In this document: positions 1 to 5,099 of the stretch, in pieces
Layout of the letters: the number at the start of each line of letters is the position of its first letter
Numbering within the stretch: the stretch's first letter is position 1
Assembly: GCA_016280565.1 (NCBI GenBank)
Contig: JAEEGY010000206.1
Location: forward strand, 1 to 9,298
Source: Fretibacterium sp.
GTDB lineage: Bacteria > Synergistota > Synergistia > Synergistales > Aminobacteriaceae
Reading direction: 5' to 3'
DNA: 9,298 nt
Translations under genes and position numbers: made by a program
The notes under the pieces: generated by a model
Databases searched by the model: none
Told to the model about the DNA's origin: nothing
What the model saw: only the letters and a program-made list of their open reading frames with translations

Positions 1-48
1 CGCCTCGCGTCCCAGCGCCTTTCCCCGTAATATCAATTTATTATCCAA
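1..48 (-). CDS. 5' end of a leftward gene, product unidentified (partial)
   Basis: On the minus strand a TTG codon (48-46) opens a frame that runs 16 codons to the window edge without a stop, reading MDNKLILRGKALGREA. An SD-like GAGAGGAG lies at 62-55, six bases before the TTG. An in-frame TGA stands just upstream and there is no in-frame ATG, so TTG is the best start. The gene is transcribed divergently from gatC. Sixteen residues are too few for identification. The opening loosely resembles N-termini of Hsp33 (HslO) redox chaperones, where a strand with a 'LxRGxAxxGxxR' feel begins the protein, but this is only a guess. A real gene start is fairly likely because of the SD; its function is unknown. 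Confidence 0.5.
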   Translation of the reverse strand, partial: MDNKLILRGKALGREA

Positions 49-86
49 TGTGTTCTCCTCTCAGATGTTCCCGATTTTGCGCCCGG

Positions 87-101
87 CCCCGCGGTGCGGG
101 G
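87..101. repeat. small GC-rich inverted repeat in the divergent intergenic region
   Basis: CCCCGC (87-92) and GCGGGG (96-101) form a perfect 6-bp stem with a 3-base loop. No T-run follows on either strand, so it is not an intrinsic terminator. It would lie in the leader of the leftward gene or near its promoter. I could not find a convincing minus-strand promoter in 61-200. The rest of 102-170 shows nothing I can name. Confidence 0.4.
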
Positions 102-174
102 ACAATGCGTCATGGGAAATGTTACTCCTAAGCCTCCCCGCCGTCAAAGGGCGACACCACAAGCCACAGGTACA

Positions 175-204
175 TTGTAAAAAATGGGGGCAAACTGCTA
201 TAAT
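175..204 (+). promoter_or_regulatory. sigma-70-type extended -10 promoter for gatCAB
   Basis: A perfect TATAAT (199-204) is preceded by TGC (196-198), giving the extended -10 element TGnTATAAT. A partial -35 box, TTGTAA (175-180, four of six matches to TTGACA), sits 18 bases upstream. Transcription would start near 211, leaving a leader of about 65 nt before the preferred gatC start. It is the only strong + strand promoter signal before the operon. Confidence 0.75.
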
Positions 205-214
205 TTTTAAAGAG

Positions 215-251
215 AAAAGCCGTTAAATGGGCTTTTTTGAGGGAAGCCCAT
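215..251 (+). promoter_or_regulatory. gatC leader: two mutually exclusive stem-loops
   Basis: AAAAGCC (215-221) pairs with GGCTTTT (230-236) around an 8-base loop and runs into six T residues (233-238), so it resembles a short intrinsic terminator. The overlapping segment ATGGGCTT (227-234) can instead pair perfectly with AAGCCCAT (244-251), looping out 235-243, which contains GAGGG. The two stems share 230-234 and cannot coexist. The first hairpin begins about four bases after the predicted transcription start, so it could also simply protect the mRNA 5' end. The base pairing is seen directly; any switching role is inference. Confidence 0.45.
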
Positions 252-276
252 CATGGCTCTGAGAGGATGTGCGACA

Positions 277-567
277 ATGAAACTAAGCGGCGATGAGGTG
301 CGCGAGATCGCGCTGGAAAGCCGCCTTGTCCTGACGGACGAGGAACTGAATGGTGCGGCGCGCTACATCAATGACTTTCTTGACATGCTGGACCGTTTCA
401 AGGAGCTGGACCTGACGGACGTGGAGCCCTTCAGCTTTGCGGAGGTCATTGCCTGTCCGCTCCGGGACGATGCTCCTACGCCCTTTGGGAACAGGGACGC
501 CATTCTGAGCGAGAGCGCCCACGTGGAAGCGGACTATTTTAAAGTCCCAAGGATCATGGAGGGATAA
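277..567 (+). CDS. gatC: Asp/Glu-tRNA(Asn/Gln) amidotransferase subunit C
   Basis: This 96-residue protein has the usual GatC length (about 95). GatC is the small subunit that wraps around GatA and GatB and stabilises the cytoplasmic GatCAB complex. Family features visible are the N-terminal 'SGDEVREIA' helix, the 'LDLTDVEPF' segment, the 'PLRDD' motif and the C-terminal 'YFKVPRIME' tail, which are typical of GatC. I chose the ATG at 277 because the homologous N-terminus begins there and GAGAGGA (261-267) lies nine bases upstream. An in-frame ATG at 253 would add eight residues (MALRGCAT) and has its own weaker SD-like GAGGGA (239-244), so it cannot be fully excluded. The stop lies 2 nt before gatA, and the gatA SD is inside the gatC 3' end, indicating translational coupling. 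Confidence 0.93.
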   Translation: MKLSGDEVREIALESRLVLTDEELNGAARYINDFLDMLDRFKELDLTDVEPFSFAEVIACPLRDDAPTPFGNRDAILSESAHVEADYFKVPRIMEG

Positions 568-569
568 CG

Positions 570-2051
570 ATGGAGCTCTATGAACTGAACCTGCGTTCCG
601 CGGCGGAGGGTTTAAAAGGTAAGAAATTTTCGGCTGTTGAGCTTTTTGACGCCTGTCTGGCCCGTGCAGAGGCCTGTGAGCCCCACGTGGCGGCCCTTAT
701 CACCAAGACGGCGGAACAGGGCCGTCAGCAGGCCCGTGAGTCCGATGAACGGCGGGCCAAAGGCGAGACCGCCGGCTCCCTTGAGGGGCTCCCCGTTATC
801 CTCAAAGATAATCTCTGCACGCAAGGTGTCCGCACCACGGCGGCCAGCAAGATTTTGGGCGATTGGCGGCCCCCTTATGACGCGACGGCCTGGGCACTGC
901 TGAAGAAGGCCGGGGCCGTACTGCTGGGCAAGGCCAACATGGATGAGTTTGCCATGGGCGGCTCCTGCGAGAAATCCGCTTTTGGCCCCACTCACAACCC
1001 TCATGACTTGACCTGTGTGCCTGGGGGAAGCTCCGGCGGGAGCGCCGCCTCGACGGCGGCTGCTTACGTGCCCTTCGCTCTGGGCAGCGACACGGGCGGG
1101 TCCATCCGTCAGCCCGCGGCCTACTGCGGCGTTTACGGCTTCAAACCCACCTACGGCATGGTCAGCCGTTACGGCCTCATCTCCTATGGCTCTTCGCTGG
1201 ACCAGATCGGCCCCTTCGCCCGGACGGTGGAGGACCTGCACCTGGTTATGTCCATCCTCTCGCAGTACGACCCGATGGACTCCAGCTGCTTCCGTGAGAA
1301 GACCTATGACTTCACGCCTTGCAAGGACGGATTGAAGGGCAAGAAGGTCGCGCTGGTGAAGGAGTTCCAGGAATTCACGCTGGATGCCCCTATTGCAGAC
1401 GCCATGACACGCACGCGGAAAGTCATTGAGGATGCCGGGGCGGAGATCGTCGAGGTGGGGCTGCCCGTCATCGCGAAGTACGCCGTAGCGTGCTACTACG
1501 CCCTGGCGATGTCCGAGGCCCACACCAACCTGGAGCGCTACGACGGTGTGCGCTACGGCTACACGGTGTCGGACGCGAAGGGCATCAAGGAGATGTTCGA
1601 GGAGGTGCGGACGGCCGGGTTCGGCGCGGAGGTCAAGCGGCGTATCATCGCCGGGACCTGCCTGACGGAGCCCACCCGCTCCGACGAGTACTACGTCGCC
1701 GCGACGAAGGTCCGCACGCTCATCGCCCAGGAGTTTGCAAAAGCGTTTGGGGGGGCGGACTTCATCCTTCAGCCGGCCTCGCCCACGCTGGCCCCGAAGA
1801 TTGGCGAGTCGGACGTTGATAAGATGAAGGAGTACGAGGCCGACCTCTATACCTTGCCTGTGAACCTGGCGGGGCTGCCGGGGCTTTCGTTCTTTACAGG
1901 CTATGCCGAAAGCGGTCTGCCGGTGGGCCTTCAGCTCATCGGGCCGCGCTGGAGCGACGCGGACCTGCTGAACGCCGGCCTCGTTCTGGAGGAGCGTCTG
2001 GGCTCCCCCAAAATCGCCTGTGCCCTTGAGGGTACAAAAGGGGGGCTTTAA
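570..2051 (+). CDS. gatA: Asp/Glu-tRNA(Asn/Gln) amidotransferase subunit A (glutaminase)
   Basis: The protein has 493 residues of the amidase-signature family. GatA hydrolyses glutamine, and the released ammonia is channelled to GatB to amidate misacylated Glu-tRNAGln or Asp-tRNAAsn. The Ser-cisSer-Lys triad is complete: Lys79 in 'LPVILKDN', Ser154 in the glycine/serine-rich loop 'PGGSSGGSAA' (151-160), and nucleophile Ser178 in 'GSDTGGSIR'. These positions coincide with the numbering I know for the S. aureus enzyme. Other family landmarks are 'KANMDEFAMGG' and 'GFKPTYGMVSRYGL'. The ATG follows GGAGGG (558-563) with a 6-nt spacer. The gene is flanked tightly by gatC and gatB, fixing its role. 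It looks intact, with full length and no missing catalytic residue. Confidence 0.97.
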   Translation: MELYELNLRSAAEGLKGKKFSAVELFDACLARAEACEPHVAALITKTAEQGRQQARESDERRAKGETAGSLEGLPVILKDNLCTQGVRTTAASKILGDWRPPYDATAWALLKKAGAVLLGKANMDEFAMGGSCEKSAFGPTHNPHDLTCVPGGSSGGSAASTAAAYVPFALGSDTGGSIRQPAAYCGVYGFKPTYGMVSRYGLISYGSSLDQIGPFARTVEDLHLVMSILSQYDPMDSSCFREKTYDFTPCKDGLKGKKVALVKEFQEFTLDAPIADAMTRTRKVIEDAGAEIVEVGLPVIAKYAVACYYALAMSEAHTNLERYDGVRYGYTVSDAKGIKEMFEEVRTAGFGAEVKRRIIAGTCLTEPTRSDEYYVAATKVRTLIAQEFAKAFGGADFILQPASPTLAPKIGESDVDKMKEYEADLYTLPVNLAGLPGLSFFTGYAESGLPVGLQLIGPRWSDADLLNAGLVLEERLGSPKIACALEGTKGGL

Positions 2052-2054
2052 ATC

Positions 2055-3518
2055 ATGGCTGAAGAACTGAACTTTACGCCGGTCATCGGCATTGAGATAC
2101 ACATCCGGCTCAAGACGGCCACAAAGATATTCTGCGGCTGCTCAACGAATACGGAAGCCGCGCCCAACACCAACGTCTGCCCCGTGTGCATGGGGCTCCC
2201 CGGTTCCTTGCCACGGCTGAACATCGCGGTGGTGCAGAAGGGGATGCTGGCGGGCATGGCGCTGCACTGCACGCCGCGGCAGAAATCGCTGTTTTACCGC
2301 AAGTCCTACTTCTACCCGGACCTGCCCAAGGGCCACCAGATCACCCAGAGCGATCTGCCCATCATGGCGGAGGGCTACATTGAGGTCCACGACAGCGAGG
2401 GTAAATTGAAGAAGATCCGCGTCAACCACCTGCATGTGGAGGAGGACGTGGGCAGTCTGCGCCACAGTGCTGCCGACGGACGACTGGAGGGGGCGGCGAC
2501 CTCCTTTGTGGACTACAACCGCTCGGGGATGCCCCTGGCGGAGATCGTGTCGGAGCCGGATATGTCCTCCGCGCAGGAGGCCGTGGAGTACGCCATGACG
2601 CTTCAGCGCCGGGTGCGCTATGCCGGAGCCTCGGAGGCGGACCTGGACCGGGGCATGATGCGCTTTGACGCCAACGTGTCCCTGAAGTGCTCCGACGGCC
2701 GGTGGGGCAACCGCGTGGAGGTGAAGAATATGAACTCCTTCCACGCGCTGGAGAAAGCCATCGAGTACGAGATCAAGCGGCAGAAGAAGATACTGCTCCA
2801 GAACGGCGAGGTGCTTCGCGAAACGCGCCACTGGAACGATGCGAAGGGCGTGACCACGGCCTCCCGCGCCAAGGAGTTCTACCGCAAGTTCATCGTGGAG
2901 CCGGACCTTCCGCCCCTGATGATCCCCCAGGAGTGGATCGACAAGGTGGCCGGCCAGATGCCGGAGATGCCGGATGAGAAGGCGAACCGCTACGTTAAGG
3001 ACTGGAACGTCCCTCAGGAGGTGGCCGACGTCCTGACAGACGACCGGGCCCTGGCGGAGTATTTCGAGGCGTGCGTGGCAGCCGGAGCGGCCCCTGTTCG
3101 TGCGGCAAACTGGGTCCGCACGGAGGTTCTTCGCGTCCTGAACGAGAAACAGATATCCATCGGCGACTTCCCCATCAGGCCGGAGGTGCTGGCGGAGCTG
3201 GTGAAGCGAGTGGATGACCGGCGGCTCTCCACGACCCAGGGCAAGGAAGTGTTCGACCACATGGTCGAGAAAAACTGCGCTCTGGATGAGGCAGTGAAGG
3301 ACCTGGGCATCACGGAGGGAGGGGTCGGCGGCGACGCGCTGACCGGCACGATACAGGCTGTTCTTCAGGCCAACCCTGACGTCGTTGAGGAGATCAAGTC
3401 CGGCAAAGACACGAAGGGCAAGAAGATGAAGTTCCTTCAGGGCCTTGTCATGAAGGAGACGAAGGGGCAGGCCAGGCCCCAGGAGGTCGCGGAGGCGTTG
3501 ACGAAGGCGCTGAGTTAG
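2055..3518 (+). CDS. gatB: Asp/Glu-tRNA(Asn/Gln) amidotransferase subunit B
   Basis: This 487-residue subunit binds the misacylated tRNA, activates the side-chain carboxylate with ATP and transfers ammonia delivered from GatA. The N-terminal cradle domain shows 'GIEIHIRL', a four-cysteine zinc site (Cys27, Cys29, Cys42, Cys45 in 'FCGCS' and 'VCPVCMGLP'), 'FYPDLPKGHQITQ', the acidic 'HVEEDVGS' (127-134) and 'DYNRSGMPLAEIVSEPD' (153-169). A helical linker and a YqeY-like tail domain fill roughly residues 300-487. The ATG lies 3 nt after the gatA stop. Its SD is an unusual G-run, AAAAGGGGGG, inside the gatA 3' end, so coupled translation is likely. With gatC and gatA it forms a complete operon, which implies that the organism makes Gln-tRNA, Asn-tRNA or both by the indirect route. 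Confidence 0.97.
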   Translation: MAEELNFTPVIGIEIHIRLKTATKIFCGCSTNTEAAPNTNVCPVCMGLPGSLPRLNIAVVQKGMLAGMALHCTPRQKSLFYRKSYFYPDLPKGHQITQSDLPIMAEGYIEVHDSEGKLKKIRVNHLHVEEDVGSLRHSAADGRLEGAATSFVDYNRSGMPLAEIVSEPDMSSAQEAVEYAMTLQRRVRYAGASEADLDRGMMRFDANVSLKCSDGRWGNRVEVKNMNSFHALEKAIEYEIKRQKKILLQNGEVLRETRHWNDAKGVTTASRAKEFYRKFIVEPDLPPLMIPQEWIDKVAGQMPEMPDEKANRYVKDWNVPQEVADVLTDDRALAEYFEACVAAGAAPVRAANWVRTEVLRVLNEKQISIGDFPIRPEVLAELVKRVDDRRLSTTQGKEVFDHMVEKNCALDEAVKDLGITEGGVGGDALTGTIQAVLQANPDVVEEIKSGKDTKGKKMKFLQGLVMKETKGQARPQEVAEALTKALS

Positions 3519-3533
3519 CCTCTATTGAATGGA

Positions 3534-3568
3534 GTAACAAAAACGGCGGGAGGATTTTCTCCCGCCGT
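3534..3568 (-). terminator. intrinsic terminator-like hairpin, U-tract on the minus strand
   Basis: ACGGCGGGAG (3543-3552) and CTCCCGCCGT (3559-3568) form a perfect 10-bp stem with a 6-base loop. On the plus strand it is followed by ACAAGTTAAAAGG, with no T-run. On the minus strand it is followed by TTTTTGTTACTCC, so it has proper intrinsic-terminator form only for leftward transcription. It may still impede read-through from gatB on the plus strand by the stem alone. No intact minus-strand gene lies upstream of it for leftward transcription in this window. Confidence 0.6.
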
Positions 3569-3590
3569 ACAAGTTAAAAGGATGGAAACG

Positions 3591-4526
3591 ATGGATAATA
3601 TTGCAGTCCTGATCCCCTGCTACAATGAGGAGGCGACAATAGATAAGGTCGTGAGAGACTGGAGGGCCGCTCTCCCGGAGGCAGTGATTTACGTCTACGA
3701 CAACAATTCGACGGACCACACCGATGAGATAGCCAGGGCGGCGGGTGCCGTTGTGCGGCATGAGCGCCAGCAGGGCAAGGGCAATGTCGTACGGCGTATG
3801 TTTCAGGAGATAGACGCCAAGTGTTATCTCATGGTGGATGGGGATGACACCTATCCACCGGAGGCGGGGAGGGCGATGGCGGACTTCATCCTCAATGAGA
3901 ATGCGGATATGGTCATTGGGGACCGTCTGTCCTCAACTTATTTTGCGGAGAACAAGAGACGTTTTCACAATTTTGGCAATTCCCTGGTCAGGACGCTTAT
4001 CAATCACATGTTCAAGACAAATATCCGCGACATCATGACCGGCTACCGCGCGTTCAGCTACCGTTTTGTTAAATCCTTCCCCGTCGTCTCTCAGGGGTTT
4101 GAAATTGAAACAGAGATGACCATTCACGCAATTGATAAGAACATGAGTCTGGTCAATCATGTCGTTCCCTATCGAGACAGACCTGAGGGAAGCGCGTCAA
4201 AACTCAGGACGATCCCTGACGGCATAAAAGTGCTGCGAACGATCTTTCACCTTTTCTGCGATTATGAGCCCTTCCGATTTTTCAGCCTGATAGCGCTTGT
4301 TTTGAGCGTTGTTTCTGCTGCGTTTTTCCTCCCTGTCTTCAACGATTACCTTGCGACGGGGTTGGTTGCGCGCTTCCCCACGCTGATAGCCTGTGGCTTT
4401 GGTGCGCTTGCTGGTATCATTTCATTCTTCGCCGGAATTGTTTTACAGACGCTGAAACATCGGGAACGCCGGGATTTTGAGTTCAGGCTTCAGGAAATAG
4501 TGCGGTGGGAGAGAAATAACCTTTAG
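3591..4526 (+). CDS. GT2-family membrane glycosyltransferase (polyprenyl-phosphate/DPM1-like)
   Basis: Starting at ATG 3591 this is a 311-residue inverting GT-A glycosyltransferase. 'VLIPCYNEE' (6-14) and 'YDNNSTDHT' mark the nucleotide-sugar binding part, 'VDGDD' (82-86) supplies the metal-binding DxD-type motif, and 'DIMTGYRAF' (147-155) is a family landmark. Two C-terminal membrane helices lie near residues 229-251 and 263-288. This layout matches enzymes that load a sugar onto a polyprenyl phosphate at the inner membrane face, such as dolichol-phosphate mannose synthase and GtrB/ArnC-type proteins. The sugar cannot be read from sequence. The start follows AAAAGGA (3576-3582) with an 8-nt spacer; ATG 3582 is possible, while ATG 3525 would read through the hairpin and is unlikely. 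GC is clearly lower than in gatB or polA, suggesting later arrival. Its stop overlaps the SD of the next, broken gene, the likely partner that used the lipid-linked sugar. Confidence 0.88.
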   Translation: MDNIAVLIPCYNEEATIDKVVRDWRAALPEAVIYVYDNNSTDHTDEIARAAGAVVRHERQQGKGNVVRRMFQEIDAKCYLMVDGDDTYPPEAGRAMADFILNENADMVIGDRLSSTYFAENKRRFHNFGNSLVRTLINHMFKTNIRDIMTGYRAFSYRFVKSFPVVSQGFEIETEMTIHAIDKNMSLVNHVVPYRDRPEGSASKLRTIPDGIKVLRTIFHLFCDYEPFRFFSLIALVLSVVSAAFFLPVFNDYLATGLVARFPTLIACGFGALAGIISFFAGIVLQTLKHRERRDFEFRLQEIVRWERNNL

Positions 4527-4537
4527 GGGGAACTGCC

Positions 4538-4905
4538 ATGAAACATCTGGAACTTGACGAAAAAAAATTTAGTGATGTTTGGGGAATTACGGGTGTTTCC
4601 CTTATTGGAGTTCTGTTGCTTTTTTATCCCGGTGATTTTAACAAGGCATTGGAGACATATCCTGATGAACTCAGGTATTATAGTCTTGCCAGAAGCATAC
4701 TTAATGGTAAGGGTCTGGATATTCGGGGTATCAATTATCCCAGCCTGGATGATTGGCAGGGAGGTGGGCCTGGACAAAAAATCGTTATTATCTGATATTT
4801 TTGATGGTAATATGGCCAGATATGATGCTTTCAATGACTTTTATGGCGGAGATTTTATACTGGCCAATCCTTTTACTATTTGTCTATGTGTGGCTCATCA
4901 ATGAT
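4538..4905 (+). pseudogene. remnant of a multi-span membrane glycosyltransferase (GT39/ArnT-like)
   Basis: The ATG at 4538 has a good SD (AGGGGG, 4525-4530) overlapping the previous stop. The first 70 or so residues look like the N-terminus of an integral-membrane GT39-like transferase: a charged start, a hydrophobic helix 'SLIGVLLLFYPG', then 'YPDELRYYSLARSILNGKG', which fits the acidic first loop of that class. This frame ends at TGA 4793-4795. A second frame from about 4753 to 4905 carries further membrane-protein sequence ('FLMVIWPDMMLSMTFMAE', 'YWPILLLFVYVWL'). So two frames hold parts of one protein, joined near 4740-4760, and both the intervening segment and nearly all of the C-terminal half are missing. 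Such enzymes normally have about 450-600 residues; roughly 120 remain. GC is about 37% over 4561-4680. The family call is moderate; the broken state is quite certain. Confidence 0.7.
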
Positions 4906-4959
4906 CAGCAGGAAGGCCGCCCCGAGTTGAATCTGCAAAGTCCCTTTCTTTTCGCTCAT
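4876..4959 (-). pseudogene. truncated start of a leftward gene beside the scar
   Basis: On the minus strand, ATG 4959-4957 is preceded by CGGAGG (4972-4967) with a 7-nt spacer, a stronger initiation site than most genes here. It opens a 27-codon frame beginning MSEKKGTLQIQLGAAFLLI, a charged start followed by a hydrophobic stretch as in a membrane or secreted protein, and stops at 4876. The final residues (about the last 8) are antisense to the glycosyltransferase remnant and look like foreign sequence. The most economical reading is the 5' fragment of a former gene, cut near 4895-4910. I do not recognise the protein. A genuine 27-residue peptide cannot be excluded. Confidence 0.5.
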
Positions 4960-4997
4960 GTTACTGCCTCCGTTTGATAAGAACATTTATAAAATTA

Positions 4998-5023
4998 ATT
5001 ATACTATATTTTCCATTGGAAAA
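4998..5023 (-). promoter_or_regulatory. leftward -10 box with operator-like palindrome
   Basis: TTTTCCATTGGAAAA (5009-5023) is a perfect palindrome with 7-base arms and one central base. A minus-strand TATAAT occupies 5003-4998, so the palindrome covers its spacer and approaches the -35 zone, a common position for a repressor or activator site. No good -35 hexamer is visible. The palindrome lies about 45-60 bases upstream of the polA -10 box, so it could alternatively act on polA. The symmetry and the -10 box are seen; the regulator is unknown. Confidence 0.4.
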
Positions 5024-5066
5024 GGGCCGGAAGTTTTCACCCTGCCGCTCCCGGCATAGTGTGTCG

Positions 5067-5072
5067 TATAAT
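5067..5072 (+). promoter_or_regulatory. probable -10 box of the polA promoter
   Basis: A perfect TATAAT lies 28 bases before the polA ATG. I find no convincing -35 hexamer 16-19 bases upstream and no TGn extension, so the promoter is either weak or activator-dependent. The predicted start near 5079 leaves a leader of about 20 nt containing only the SD. The stretch 4978-5060 is very AT-rich on its left side (about 28% GC over 4981-5040) and holds no gene. Confidence 0.5.
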
Positions 5073-5099
5073 AGGAGCGTTAAGACAGGGGGAGAGAAA

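Noticed and set aside
33..113. 26-codon leftward frame from ATG 113 with AGGAG at 129-125, overlapping the TTG start of the leftward gene
   Set aside because: Eleven-base spacing, Arg/Gly/Thr-rich peptide without conserved features; a leader peptide is possible but unsupported.
612..2102. Long minus-strand open frame (496 codons) opposite gatA
   Set aside because: It mirrors gatA codons in GC-rich DNA, has low-complexity Arg/Gly/His-rich translation and no family motif.
2142..3260. Minus-strand open frame opposite gatB
   Set aside because: Shadow of gatB, with a His/Arg/Leu-rich product typical of antisense frames.
3525..3590. N-terminal extension of the GT2 gene from ATG 3525
   Set aside because: It reads through the 10-bp hairpin, lacks a good SD and adds residues before the conserved N-terminal strand.
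4974..5099. N-terminal extension of polA from a TTG
   Set aside because: It would translate the -10 box and SD region, and the homologous start is the ATG at 5100.
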